From Palsa-1033 sp963735455 (lineage in GTDB: Bacteria > Chloroflexota > Limnocylindria > Limnocylindrales > CSP1-4), in NCBI GenBank assembly GCA_963735455.1, contig CAVTKZ010000002.1:806001-870000 (forward strand): DNA of 64,000 bases, in the 5' to 3' direction. Shown here piece after piece: positions 46,788 to 56,138 of this stretch (its first letter is position 1; every line of letters begins with the position of its first letter). Below the pieces are notes generated by a model that ran no database searches, was not told where the DNA came from, and saw nothing but the letters and a program-made list of their open reading frames with translations. A program made the position numbers and the translations under genes.

Positions 46788-47685
46788 CTACGCCCGGTTG
46801 GCCCGGGCCTGCCGGATGTTCGACAGGCCGACGATCAGGACCGCGCCCAGGAAGACCATCGAGCCGACCACGTTGATCTGGACCGGCAGGGCGTTCTTGA
46901 TGATGCTGTAGGCCCAGATCGGGAAGGTATTGGTGGTGCCCGACACGAAGCTGGTGATGATGAAGTCGTCGATCGACAGCGAGAAGGCGAGCAGCCCGGC
47001 GGCCAGGACGCCCGGGAAGATCAGCGGGAAGGTGACCTTCCAGAAGGTGGTCAGCTCATCCGCCCCGAGGTCCATCGCCGCCTCTTCGAGGCGCCGGTCG
47101 AAGCCCGCGATGCGGGCCTTCACAGTGACCACCACGTAGCTGATGTTGAACATGATGTGGGCGATCAGGATCGTGACGAAGCCGAGCGGGAAGAGGACGC
47201 CCTTGGGCACGATCCCGTTGAGCATCCCGCCCTGCAGGCCGGAGTTGACGAAGAGGGTCAGCAGGCTGGAGCCCATCACGATCTCGGGCGTGGCCATCGG
47301 CAGGAAGATCAGGCCGTTGATCGCCCCCCGGCCGCGGAAGCTGTAGCGGGTCAGGGCCAGGCCGATGAACGTGCCCAGGATCGTCGAGCCGATGGTCGAC
47401 AGGGCCGCGATCAGCAGGCTGGTCTTGATCGCGTCAGGCAGCCCCGGCCAGTCGAATGGGTGGAGCCAGCCCTGCAGGGTGAAGCCGTGCCAGACGAAGT
47501 TGAACTTGCCCTGGTAGTCGTTGAAGCTGAAGATGATCATGACCACGATCGGGATCAGCAGGTAGCCGATCGCGAGGACCGTGAAGCCCGGCAGGAACCA
47601 GTGGTCGAGGGCGTGGCATGAAACGCCGCGGCGGGCGCCGGGTGGTGGTCGGAGCGCTGACCAGGGGCTGGCTGACGGCAGTCAT
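46788..47685 (-). CDS. potC: polyamine-type ABC transporter permease PotC (one frameshift)
   Basis: About 298 residues, six membrane helices. The permease EAA loop is EEAAMDLGADELTTFWKVTFP. The frame changes near 47620 (drop one C: RRFMHALDHWFLPGFTVL) and links the start MTAVSQPLVSAP (ATG 47683-47685) to the rest. It begins 4 bases after the potB stop. Usual length for the family after correction. Confidence 0.84.
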
Positions 47686-47689
47686 CGGC

Positions 47690-48592
47690 TCAGCCCGTCA
47701 GCTGCTCGGTGCCCAGCGCCCGGGCGTAGATCGAGACGGCGACCAGGATCGCCGCCATCAGGATGAACGACAGGGCCGCGGCGACCGGGTAGTCGCCCAG
47801 CAGCAGGAAGCGGCTCTGGATCACGTTGCCGATCATCTGGGTCTGGGGCCCGCCCAGCAGGGTGGCGTTGACGTAGTCGCCGAGGGCCGGGATGAAGGTC
47901 AGGATCGTGCCCGCGAAGATGCCCGGCAGGGCCAGCGGGATCGTGACCCGCCGGAAGGCGCCGCCGCGGCTGGCGTACAGGTCGTTGGCGGCCTCGATCA
48001 GGCGCGGATCGATCTTCTCGAGGGCCACGTACAGGGGCAGGATCATGAACGGCAGGAAGTTGTAGGTGATCCCGGCGATCACCGCGATCGGGGTGCCGAT
48101 GACCGAGGCGTCGGCCGGGATGATGTGGAGGGTGTCGCGCAGGAACGAGAGGACCGGCCCGTTGTCGAGCAGGAGCACCTTCCAGCTGATCGTCCGGATC
48201 AGGAAGCTGGTGAAGAACGGCGCGATCACGATGAACAGCAGGAAGTTCTTCCAGCGGCCGCCCCGGAAGGCGATCGTGTAGGCGACCGGGAAGCCGATCG
48301 CGAAGGTCAGCAGGGTGGCCATCCCGCCGTACAGCAGCGAGTTCAGGAACTGCGGCCCGAACTTGGTCAGCGAGGTGATGTAAGCGGCGCCCGAGAAGGT
48401 CAGCTTGAAGCCGTTGTCGAGGGACCCGGTCGAGACCGAGGTCAGGAACATCTGGAAGGTGGGCAGGATGAAGAAGACCAGCAGCCACAGGATGCCCGGG
48501 GCCAGCAGGATGTAGGGCGTCGCCTTGCCGATGCGCTGGCGGAGGCTGGGCCCGGTCGGACCCTGGCGGGCGGGCAGGCTGGAGGCGGTCAT
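47690..48592 (-). CDS. potB: polyamine-type ABC transporter permease PotB
   Basis: 300 residues with six hydrophobic helices. EAA loop EAANDLYASRGGAFRRVTIP; LIRTISWKVLL and GDYVNATLLGG are typical of PotB. ATG at 48592 was chosen because homology starts there; the longer frame reads into the end of potD. First permease of the importer; substrate polyamine or related amine. Confidence 0.87.
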   Translation of the reverse strand: MTASSLPARQGPTGPSLRQRIGKATPYILLAPGILWLLVFFILPTFQMFLTSVSTGSLDNGFKLTFSGAAYITSLTKFGPQFLNSLLYGGMATLLTFAIGFPVAYTIAFRGGRWKNFLLFIVIAPFFTSFLIRTISWKVLLLDNGPVLSFLRDTLHIIPADASVIGTPIAVIAGITYNFLPFMILPLYVALEKIDPRLIEAANDLYASRGGAFRRVTIPLALPGIFAGTILTFIPALGDYVNATLLGGPQTQMIGNVIQSRFLLLGDYPVAAALSFILMAAILVAVSIYARALGTEQLTG

Positions 48593-48620
48593 CGGCGCGT
48601 CCCGGTCGAGATCAGCCGGC

Positions 48621-49910
48621 TCAGCCGCCGGCCAGGTCGAGGTACAGGCCGTTGAGGGCCGTCTCGAGGGTATCCGAGAGGTACTGGAAGTTGTGCTGCT
48701 TGGCCACCACGTCGTCGGGCGGGAAGAGCAGGGCAAAGAGGGCCGGGTCGAGCGGCGCCGAGGAGTTGAGCGACTTGACCACCGCGTCGGCGCCCTTGAC
48801 CGGCGAGACGTAGTACACGAAGTTGGCGATCTGGCCGGCGATCATCGGGTCGTACACGAAGTTCATCATCGTCTCGGCCGTGTAGACGTTCACGGCTCCC
48901 TTGGGGATGACCATGTTGTCGGTCCACAGCATGGTGCCTTCGGTCGGGAAGACGAAGATCTGGTCGTTCGAGCCCGACGAGGCCAGGTCGCCTGACCAGA
49001 CCATCGCCGCCCAGGTCTTCTTGGCCGCGAAGTTCTGGAGGTATTCGTTGCCGGTGAAGGTCAGGCCCCCCTGGACCAGCGGCTGGATGTCGTCGTGGAC
49101 GGCCTGCAGGTCCTCGGCGCTGGTCTGCTGGGGATCGGCGGCCTTGCCCAGCTTGAGCAGGCCCAGCCCGAACGTGTCGCGTGCCTCGGACAGGAAGGAC
49201 AGCTTCTTGGGGTCGATCTTCCAGAGGTCGGCCAGGCTGGCCGGCGCCGCGATCTTGGCCGCCCCGAGCGAGGTCTTGTCGTAGCCGATCCCGGTCATCC
49301 CCGACTGCCACGGGTAGTGGAAGTCGTTCTTGGGGTCCCAGACCTGGTTCCTGAGCGGATCACGCAGGTTATTGACGCAGTTGGGCACGTTGGTCGGGTC
49401 GATCTGCTCGGCCCAGCCCTTGGTGATCACCTTGGCCGCCAGCCAGTCGGTGATCACGATCAGGTCCCAGCCGGTCGGCGCGCCGGCGACCAGCTCGGGC
49501 TGGATCGTGGCGTAGAACGTGTTGTTGTCCTCGATCTTCTCTTCGTAGTCGACGTCGACCTTGTACTTGGTCTTGAACTGCTCGAGCGTCGGCGAGGCAC
49601 CCGGGGCGTAGTGGTACTGGCCGTTCGCGTCGGGCTTGTTGCTCAGGTCGATGTAGGCCGGCCACTGGGCCCAGTGGAGGGGCCCGGTCAGGACCTTGGG
49701 CGTCGGCGCGACCGACGGGACCGGGGTCGGCGGCGGCAGGGTGGGGATCGCGGCGTTGCTCGGGTTGCTGCTTGCCCCACCCGGGGCGCTGGTCGGCCCG
49801 CCGCTGCTGCAGGCTGCCAGGAACGCCCCCACGCCGGCGAGCGCGGTGCCCTGCAGGAAGCGGCGCCGGCCGATTGCCGACAGAAGCGGGAGCTGGTCGT
49901 TGGCGCTCAT
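48621..49910 (-). CDS. potD: polyamine-type ABC transporter substrate-binding lipoprotein
   Basis: 429 residues. The N-terminus has a twin-arginine signal GRRRFLQG followed by a lipobox LAAC (Cys34), so it is likely exported folded by Tat and anchored by lipid. A Ser/Pro/Thr-rich linker (~36-72) precedes the PotD-type binding domain (LHWAQWPAYIDL, GWDLIVITDWLAAKVI, MVWSGD, DNMVIPKGA). Together with PotA, PotB and PotC it forms a complete importer. Confidence 0.87.
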   Translation of the reverse strand: MSANDQLPLLSAIGRRRFLQGTALAGVGAFLAACSSGGPTSAPGGASSNPSNAAIPTLPPPTPVPSVAPTPKVLTGPLHWAQWPAYIDLSNKPDANGQYHYAPGASPTLEQFKTKYKVDVDYEEKIEDNNTFYATIQPELVAGAPTGWDLIVITDWLAAKVITKGWAEQIDPTNVPNCVNNLRDPLRNQVWDPKNDFHYPWQSGMTGIGYDKTSLGAAKIAAPASLADLWKIDPKKLSFLSEARDTFGLGLLKLGKAADPQQTSAEDLQAVHDDIQPLVQGGLTFTGNEYLQNFAAKKTWAAMVWSGDLASSGSNDQIFVFPTEGTMLWTDNMVIPKGAVNVYTAETMMNFVYDPMIAGQIANFVYYVSPVKGADAVVKSLNSSAPLDPALFALLFPPDDVVAKQHNFQYLSDTLETALNGLYLDLAGG

Positions 49911-49950
49911 CGATCTCCTTCGCGAAGGGCTGCCGGGAGTCCGGTCGGGC

Positions 49951-51069
49951 TCAGCTGCCCGGTGAGGCCGCCGGCGCGCTGCCGACGACGAAGGTGTGCT
50001 CGGGCATCCAGGACAGGCGAACCGCGTCGCCCTGGCGATAGAGGGAGCCGTTGGTCGTCCGTTCGATGTTCTGCTCGTAGATCGTCATCGGGATGCCGCT
50101 CTTCGAGTCGACGATGTACTGGGTGCTGACCCCGACGTAGGACACGTCGGTGACCGTCCCGTCGAGCTTGTTGGCGGCGTCCGGGATCGCGTCGGTGGGG
50201 GTGTTCATGCGGACCTTCTCGGGCCGGATGCCGACCTCGATCGCGGTGTTGCCGTCGACCAGCGCGGCCGGCACCCGGAGCCGGGTGTCATCGGCCAGCT
50301 TGACCAGGGCGTAGCCGTCGGCCGTGCCGTCGATCGTGCCCGAGAGCAGGTTGCTGACGCCCAGGAAGCCGGCCACGAAGCGGGTCTGCGGCCGCTCGTA
50401 GAGGCTCTCGGGATCGCCCAGCTGCTCGTACCTGCCGCGGTTCATGACGGCGATCCGATCGGACATCGTCATCGCCTCTTCCTGGTCGTGGGTCACGTAG
50501 ATGAACGTGATCCCGACCTCCCGCTGGATCCGCTTGAGCTCGACCTGCATCTGCTTGCGCAGCTTCAGGTCGAGGGCGCCGAGGGGCTCGTCGAGCAGGA
50601 GCACGGCGGGCCGGTTGATCAGGGCCCGGGCGAGGGCCACCCGCTGGGCCTGGCCGCCGGAGATCTGGTTGGGCTTGCGCTTCTCGAAGCCGGGCAGCTC
50701 GACCAGCCGGAGCATGTCCGTCACCCGCGACTTGACCTCGGCGTCCTTGACGCCCTTGCGGCGCAGGCCGAAGGCGACGTTCTCCTCGATCGTCAGGTGC
50801 GGGAAGAGGGCATAGCTCTGGAAGACGGTGTTGACGTTGCGCTTGTAGGACGGCAGCCAGGTGACGTCCTGGCCCTGCAGCTCGATCAGGCCGCTGGTGG
50901 GCTGCTCGAAGCCGCCGATCATCCGCAGGGTCGTGGTCTTGCCGCAGCCCGAGGGGCCGAGCAACGAGAAGAACTCGCCGTCGTTGACGTCGAGGGTGAT
51001 GTGGTCGACGGCGTTGCTGTCGCCGAACCTCTTGACCACATCAACCAGCCGGACATCGATTTCGGACAC
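49951..51069 (-). CDS. potA: polyamine-type ABC transporter ATP-binding protein
   Basis: 372 residues: Walker A GPSGCGKTTT, signature ISGGQAQRVALARAL, Walker B LLLDEPLGALD, switch His in VTHDQEEA, and a C-terminal TOBE domain. GTG at 51069 with CAGGAG upstream. First gene of the potA-D-B-C-aminotransferase operon; a leader ORF ends 5 bases before its start. Confidence 0.92.
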   Translation of the reverse strand: MSEIDVRLVDVVKRFGDSNAVDHITLDVNDGEFFSLLGPSGCGKTTTLRMIGGFEQPTSGLIELQGQDVTWLPSYKRNVNTVFQSYALFPHLTIEENVAFGLRRKGVKDAEVKSRVTDMLRLVELPGFEKRKPNQISGGQAQRVALARALINRPAVLLLDEPLGALDLKLRKQMQVELKRIQREVGITFIYVTHDQEEAMTMSDRIAVMNRGRYEQLGDPESLYERPQTRFVAGFLGVSNLLSGTIDGTADGYALVKLADDTRLRVPAALVDGNTAIEVGIRPEKVRMNTPTDAIPDAANKLDGTVTDVSYVGVSTQYIVDSKSGIPMTIYEQNIERTTNGSLYRQGDAVRLSWMPEHTFVVGSAPAASPGS

Positions 51070-51074
51070 GGGCT

Positions 51075-51131
51075 CTACGAACTCCTGTGGCGTGGGGTTC
51101 GACCATTCCCCGGGGGAAGGCGAGCGCTCAT
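51075..51131 (-). CDS. leader small ORF upstream of potA
   Basis: 18 codons, MSARLPPGNGRTPRHRSS, ATG at 51129-51131 preceded by GAGGAGGA. Its TAG is 5 bases before the potA GTG, so ribosomes finishing here could re-start on potA. The Arg content is notable for a polyamine-transport operon. Function inferred only from position. Confidence 0.45.
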   Translation of the reverse strand: MSARLPPGNGRTPRHRSS

Positions 51132-51174
51132 CGGCGGCTCCTCCTCAGTGCTCGCGAACAGCGCCGATGGCCGC

Positions 51175-51204
51175 AGGATAGGGCCGCGCCGAAACGGGTG
51201 TCAA
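51175..51204 (-). promoter_or_regulatory. promoter of the pot operon
   Basis: TTGACA (51204-51199), 18-base spacer, TATCCT (51180-51175) on the minus strand. The best consensus promoter in the window. The intergenic stretch 51132-51411 also holds the mrp leader, but no further gene that I can support. Confidence 0.72.
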
Positions 51205-51411
51205 GGATGCGGCGGGCCTGCGTTCTTCGCACGATCGAGCGGCGAGAACCACGAGAATCGAATCCATCGGCGGGCGGCTCCAGCGAGAGTCGGCGCCTCG
51301 CGGCCGGGGGCCGGGGAGGGTCAGGGCGGCTTGTCCCGGGCAGCGCTACGATTGCGACACGAAACCTGTCAGAACCGGCAACCCGCGCCGAGCCCGAGGA
51401 AATCCAGCCCG

Positions 51412-52488
51412 ATGATGGTTCTCACCGAAGACGCGATCCACGCCGCCCTGCGCACCGTCCAGGAGCCTGAGCTCGGGCGGGACATCGAGACCCTGAACAT
51501 GGTCAAGAACGTGGCCATCGACGGCAGCCGGGTCGCCTTCACGATCGAGCTGACCACGCCGGCCTGCCCGCTCAAGGACGAGATCGAGGGCAACGCCCGG
51601 GCCGCCCTGCAGGCCATCGGCGCCGAGTCGATCGAGATCACCTGGGGAGCGATGGTCCGCCGGGCCGCGCCGGCCCAGGCCCAGCAGCTCCTGCCCGGGG
51701 TCAAGAACATCATCGCCGTCGTGTCCGGCAAGGGCGGCGTGGGCAAGAGCACGATCAGCGTCAACCTGGCCGTCGCACTGGCCCAGGCGGGGGCTTCGGT
51801 CGGCCTCCTCGACGCCGACATCACCGGTCCCAACATCCCCCTGATGATGGGCGTCGAGGGCCAGCCCAAGGCGAGCCCGAACAACAAGATCACGCCCCTC
51901 GAGCGGCACGGGGTCAAGGTCATCTCGATCCAGTTCTTCGTGCCCGAGGGCCAGCCGGTGGTCTGGCGCGGCCCTCTGATCGGCGGGGCCATCCAGCAGT
52001 TCCTGCGCGACGTGGAGTGGGGCGACCTCGACTACCTCGTCGTCGACCTCCCGCCGGGGACCTCGGACGCCCAGCTGACCCTCGCCCAGGCCGTCCCGAT
52101 CTCGGGCGCGGTCCTGGTCACGACGCCCCAGGAGGTCGCCCTGCTCGATGTGACCAAGGCCCTGGCCATGCTCCGCCGGATGAACGTGCCGGTGACCGGG
52201 ATCATCGAGAACATGGGCGGCTTCGTGTGCGGCCATTGCGGCGAGATCACCGAGATCTTCGGGCGGGGCGGCGGCGAGCGCTTCGCCCGGGAGCATGGCA
52301 TCGAGTACCTCGGTTCGGTGCCCCTCGACGTGACGGTCCGGCAGGGCGCCGATGTCGGAATCCCGGCCGTCGCCCAGCGCGAGCCCGGGCCGGCCGCCCG
52401 GGTCCTGGTCGAGATCGCCAGCCAGGTGGCCGCCCGGATGAGCGTGGCGGCTGCCCGCAACGAGGCGCCGGTCCTGTCGATCTCGTAG
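51412..52488 (+). CDS. mrp: Mrp/NBP35 family iron-sulfur cluster carrier ATPase
   Basis: 358 residues. N-terminal DUF59/MIP18-like domain (~1-95), then the deviant P-loop VVSGKGGVGKST (G106-S113) and a C-terminal CGHC pair (Cys273, Cys276) that binds the bridging cluster. Mrp (ApbC) holds and passes 4Fe-4S clusters to target proteins. ATG at 51412 with a second ATG at 51415; GAGGA lies ~11 bases upstream. Divergent from the pot operon. Confidence 0.93.
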   Translation: MMVLTEDAIHAALRTVQEPELGRDIETLNMVKNVAIDGSRVAFTIELTTPACPLKDEIEGNARAALQAIGAESIEITWGAMVRRAAPAQAQQLLPGVKNIIAVVSGKGGVGKSTISVNLAVALAQAGASVGLLDADITGPNIPLMMGVEGQPKASPNNKITPLERHGVKVISIQFFVPEGQPVVWRGPLIGGAIQQFLRDVEWGDLDYLVVDLPPGTSDAQLTLAQAVPISGAVLVTTPQEVALLDVTKALAMLRRMNVPVTGIIENMGGFVCGHCGEITEIFGRGGGERFAREHGIEYLGSVPLDVTVRQGADVGIPAVAQREPGPAARVLVEIASQVAARMSVAAARNEAPVLSIS

Positions 52489-52520
52489 CCGGCGAGGCCC
52501 TGTCACCACTCCCCGGGCTG

Positions 52521-52526
52521 TAACAT
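52521..52526 (+). promoter_or_regulatory. -10 box of the Crp/Fnr gene, leaderless type
   Basis: TAACAT, 10 bases before the ATG at 52537. No -35 at normal spacing. Confidence 0.35.
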
Positions 52527-52536
52527 TCGGGCCAAC

Positions 52537-53254
52537 ATGCTCGCGCCGCGGCCCTCGATCCAGGTCCTTGCCTCGTTGCGCCTGTTCGAGGAGATCGACG
52601 TCGCCGACCTGACCCAGCTGGCGGCCTCGATGGCCGTGCGCCACTACCGCGCCGGCGAGGTCGTCTTCCACCAGGGCGATCCCGGTGACGCCCTGCACGT
52701 GGTCGTCAGCGGTGCGGTCAAGCGGGTCCTGCCCTCGCCCAACGGCGACGAGGCGATCCTGGGCACCCTCCACCGGCAGTCGTTCTTCGGCCAGCTGGCC
52801 CTGCTCGACCTCGGGCCTCCAGTCGACGACGACCGTGGCGATCGAGCCGACCGAGACGATCAGCGTGCCCCGGGCGACGTTCATGGACATGATCGCGGAG
52901 CACGCCTGCGCCCGCGCGGTCCTGCTCGAGACGCTGGCCGTCGAGCTGCGCCGGATGACCGGCCGGGTCGAGGCGCTCTACTTCCTGGACGTTCCCGGAC
53001 GGGTCGCGGACGTGCTGGTCGGCCTGTCCAACGAGCATGGCCGCTCGCTGCCGGCGGCTCCCGAGACCCCGGCCGGGGCGGTCCGGATCGACGGGCGGCT
53101 GACCCAGGGCGACCTGGCGGCGATGGTCAACTCGTCGCGCCAGAGCGTCAACCACGCCCTGGCGGAGCTGGCCGGGGAGGGGATCGTTCGGTTCGAGCGG
53201 GACGGGATCGTGATCCTCGCCCCCGAACGGCTGGCGAGCCGGGCCCGCTTCTAG
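52537..53254 (+). CDS. Crp/Fnr family transcription regulator (one frameshift)
   Basis: About 238 residues: cyclic-nucleotide-binding-like domain (LRLFEEIDVADL, GDALHVVVSGAVKRVLP), dimer helix, and a C-terminal winged helix (LTQGDLAAMVNSSRQSVNHALAEL recognition region). The frame changes near 52813 (drop one G: LLDLGLQSTTTVAIE). No Fnr-type Cys cluster is present in the N-terminus, so it is not an oxygen sensor of that kind. Stop overlaps the convergent cinA stop by three bases. Confidence 0.85.
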
Positions 53255-54445
53255 GGCTCGAGGCCGCGCAGGGCGCTGAGCAGCGCCGCCGCGGCGATCA
53301 AGGCGGCCCGGGATCGGCCGGCGCTGCCGCCCAGGAACCCCAGGCGGCGCTCCCGGCGGTCGCCCAGCGGCGTCGAGATCGCGACGCTCACCGCGGTGTC
53401 CTGGCCCCGCGGCCGGGCCTGGACCGCCAGGCCGACCTCGGCGCCCGAGCGTTGGGCAATCGCCCGGGCATCGGCCTCGAGCGCCGCCCCGGAGCGCGAC
53501 CCGCCGGCCTGCCGCTCGACCCGGCGCAGCCCGGCCAGTCCCGCCAGCAGGCCACCCAGCGTGCCGTCGGTGCCGGTCTCGAGGATCGCCAGCGACCAGC
53601 CCAGGCGATCGAGCTCGGCCTGGATCGCCTCGCGCCAGGTCGTGCTGCCGCGGGCCCAGACGTATGACCCGAGACGCTCGACGACGAGCGCCTCGGCCTC
53701 GTCGAGGAGGGCCTCGGCGGTCCGGCCGCGGCGGGCGCTGGCCGTGATCCTGCACGTCGACCGCGTCGGCCCGGGCATAGGTCGCGATCTCCGGGTTGGC
53801 CCGGCGCAGGATGGCCTCGCCGAGCAGGTCGGCGACCTGCGACTCACCGATCCCGGTCAGGCGCAGGGTCCGGCTGCGGAGCCCCCGGCCGAGTCCCCGG
53901 GCGAGCAGGCGGGGCAGGACCAGCTCGAGCCACATCGGGCGCATCTCGCGCGGCGGACCGGGCAGCAGGACGACCACCCGGCCGTCGGGCCGGTCGATCC
54001 ACCAGCCGGGCGCCGTGCCGTTGGGATTGGCCAGCGCCGACGCGCTCGGGATCAGCCAGGCCTGCTTGCGGTTGATCTCCGGGAAGGGCAGCCCGCGCCG
54101 GGCCCACAGGCCGCGCAGCCAGGCGTCGAGGGCCGGATCCACCGTCGGGCGTCTCGCCCAGGACCAGGGCGATCGCCTCGCGGGTGAGGTCGTCGGGCGT
54201 CGGGCCCAGGCCGCCGGTCGAGACGACCAGGTCGGCCCGCCGGAGCGCCGCCCGGAAGGTCCCGGCGACGACCGCCAGGCGATCGGGCAGGACGTCGATC
54301 CGGGCGATCGCGACGCCGGCCTCGGTCAGGCTGCGGGCGAGCTCGCCGCTGTTCGTGTCGCGGGTCTCGCCGACGGTCAGCTCGGCGCCGACCGCCAGGA
54401 TCTCGGCCGTCCGGAGGCGGCGCGGCGGGCGGGCGAGGGGTCCAT
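53251..54445 (-). CDS. cinA: CinA-like protein, degenerate amidase domain (frameshifts)
   Basis: About 398 residues. The N-terminal molybdopterin-binding-like domain (AEILAVGAELTVGETRDTNSG, then VSTGGLGPTPDDLTREA) and the middle region (LPGPPREMRPMW) match CinA. The C-terminal amidase domain is degenerate: the AESCTGG motif reads LETGTDGTLGG, so the catalytic Ser is not in place. Frames change near 54140 (ETPTVDPALDAW) and 53750 (VQITASARRGRT), and near 54430 if the ATG at 54445 is the start. Damage-induced or nucleotide-recycling roles of CinA may be partly lost. Confidence 0.75.
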
Positions 54446-54506
54446 GCGCTGAGCGTAGCGCAGCCGGGCCCGGGCGACCGGCCGGGTGACCGGCGACGGT
54501 CGCGGG

Positions 54507-54512
54507 TATCAT
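54507..54512 (+). promoter_or_regulatory. -10 box before the holin-like gene
   Basis: TATCAT, about 35 bases before the best start of the following gene. GGAGG lies at about 54535-54539. Confidence 0.35.
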
Positions 54513-54547
54513 CAGGGCGCCCACCCAGCCGCGCCGGAGGCTCGCTC

Positions 54548-55404
54548 CTGGACGACCCCAAGGCTCCGCCCGGGACGCCGCCAGGACTCGGCCAAGGCTG
54601 CCCCGAAGGGCCTCCGGGAGCAGCTCTCGGCGACGATCGAGGCCGCCGTCGCGGATCGGCCGGGCGCACCTCGCGCTGGCCCGGGCCGAGCTCGGCGAGA
54701 TCGCCGCCGAGGGCAAGCGGGTCGGCATCCTGGCCGGCATCGCCCTCGGATTCCTGTTCTTCGCCGGCCTGCTCGTGCCGGTCGGGCTGACCCTGTTCCT
54801 GGGTGAGTGGCTGTTCGGCTCGATCGGCTGGGGCGTCCTGCTCGGCGCCGAGCTGGCGATCGGCGGCGCGATCGTGCTCGTCTTCGCCGCCCTGTACGTG
54901 CCCGGCCAGCGGATCGCCGCCCAGCTCCTGATCGCCCTCGTCGCCGGGGTCGTCGTGGCCGTCCTGCTCGCCCTCGACCTGCCCCACCGGGCGTTCAGCT
55001 CACTGGCTGCCTCGCTCCTGCCCGCCTCGATCCGGGTCCCCGGCCGCTGGTCGTCGGGCCTGCTCGTGGGCGTGATCGCTCGGGGCGCTGATCGGGATCG
55101 TCGCTCGGCCTGGTCCGGCGGGCGGGCGGCGGCGGCACGCTCGGCGCCGCGATCGGCCTGGCGATGGTCGGCCTGCTGGTCGGGGCGATCGTGGCGATCG
55201 ACTTCAGCCCGGCCGTCGCGATCGCCCTCGGCCTGGCCGTCGCGCCTCGCCCTCTGGCCGGCCCTGGTCGGCATCGATACCTACCGGCGGGGGATCGACT
55301 TCGAGGCGCTCAAGAACCGGTTCTATCCTCGACTGACGATCGAGACGACGAAGGAGACGATCGAGTGGGTACGGAAGCAGAGGCCGCTCGGGCCGAAGTC
55401 GTAG
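54548..55404 (+). CDS. phage holin family/DUF1469-like membrane protein (about five frameshifts)
   Basis: About 284 residues once corrected. Helical N-terminus (GLREQLSATIEAAVADR, HLALARAELGEIAAEGKR) followed by several hydrophobic helices (ILAGIALGFLFFAGLLVPVGL, LLIALVAGVVVAVLLAL, AIGLAMVGLLVGAIVAI) and a basic tail ending QRPLGPKS. Frame changes lie near 54583, 54658, 55082, 55104 and 55247, each cured by removing one C or G. The start is probably the CTG at 54548, eight bases after GGAGG, or an ATG/GTG hidden by an error. Membrane protein of unknown role; overlaps the next gene by 40 bases. Confidence 0.5.
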
Positions 55405-55997
55405 CGGCCCGCGAGGCGTTCTCGGCCGAGCTCGTCCGCCTCGAGGCCGCCGGCCGGGCCGCCGTCGATATCAAGGCCAAGGTCCGGCGCAGCCCGGCCA
55501 AGGCGGCCGGCCTGGCCGCCGGGGCCGGCTTCCTGGCCGTGGGCGGGCCGCTCAAGGTCGCCCGCGGCGTCGGCCGGGCCCTGCGCGGCAAGAAGGAGCC
55601 GCTGCCGCCGTCGCTCCTGCCCAAGGAGGTCGACGCGGCCCTCCGCTCGCTCGGCGACGACGGCGAGAAGGTCCGCGGGACGCTCGAGCGCGAGTTCGCG
55701 AGCTTCCTCGAGAAGCGCAAGCCCGACGAGGACAAGGGCATCGTGGCCGGGATCACCGGGGCCCTGGCCAGCAGCCTGATCGTGCCGGCCAGCCGCAAGC
55801 TGGCCAGACGGCTGGCGTCGCAGCTGGCCAACGTCGACGAGGCCGACTTCCGCAAGGCGCTCGACGGCCTGCGCGGCGAGCCGCCGGCCGCCGGCCGGCG
55901 CCGGCGGCGCCTGCCGGCAGGACCCCGGCCAAGGCCGGCAGGGTCGACGCCGGCCCGACCGGCCGAGCGCGGGACCAAGCCGCCGACCGTCCGCTAG
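55365..55997 (+). CDS. uncharacterised helical protein, partner of the holin-like gene
   Basis: 210 residues: a helical, charged N-terminus (EAFSAELVRLEAAGRAAVDI), a short hydrophobic stretch (AAGLAAGAGFLAVGGPLKVA, ~residues 48-67) and a basic Pro/Ala-rich tail. Similar layout to the YtxH/DUF3618-type proteins that sit after DUF1469 genes. GTG at 55365 has AAGGAGA 7 bases upstream. It overlaps the preceding gene in another frame. The tail could be in a wrong frame, since the region is rich in frame errors. The stop codon overlaps the -10 box of the tRNA gene. Confidence 0.5.
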   Translation: MGTEAEAARAEVVAAREAFSAELVRLEAAGRAAVDIKAKVRRSPAKAAGLAAGAGFLAVGGPLKVARGVGRALRGKKEPLPPSLLPKEVDAALRSLGDDGEKVRGTLEREFASFLEKRKPDEDKGIVAGITGALASSLIVPASRKLARRLASQLANVDEADFRKALDGLRGEPPAAGRRRRRLPAGPRPRPAGSTPARPAERGTKPPTVR

Positions 55998-56000
55998 ACT
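55995..56000 (+). promoter_or_regulatory. -10 box of the tRNA-Leu gene
   Basis: TAGACT ends 9 bases before the first base of the tRNA, fitting a start of transcription just upstream of it. Overlaps the stop of the previous gene. Confidence 0.45.
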
Positions 56001-56009
56001 CGCGCCGCG

Positions 56010-56097
56010 GGGCGAGTGGCGGAATGGCAGACGCGCCGGCCTTAGGAGCCGGTGCCGCGTGAGCGGCGTCAGAGTTCGAGTCTCTGCTCGCCCACCA
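56010..56097 (+). tRNA. tRNA-Leu(UAG)
   Basis: Class II tRNA with a long variable arm. Acceptor stem GGGCGAG (56010-56016) pairs with CTCGCCC (56087-56093), followed by discriminator A and an encoded CCA (56095-56097). Anticodon stem CCGGC/GCCGG encloses loop CTTAGGA; anticodon TAG at 56043-56045 reads CUA. T arm AGAGTTCGAGTCTCT is standard. The variable arm TGCCGC-GTGA-GCGGC is a stable hairpin, as in Leu tRNAs. Confidence 0.95.
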
Positions 56098-56124
56098 GTC
56101 CGGCGTCGGCGGGAGCTCGCCGCC

Positions 56125-56130
56125 TATACT
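56125..56130 (+). promoter_or_regulatory. -10 box of tig, leaderless type
   Basis: TATACT, 8 bases before the tig ATG. Near-consensus -10; no -35 in the 27 bases after the tRNA beyond GC-rich sequence. Confidence 0.5.
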
Positions 56131-56138
56131 CCCCGACG

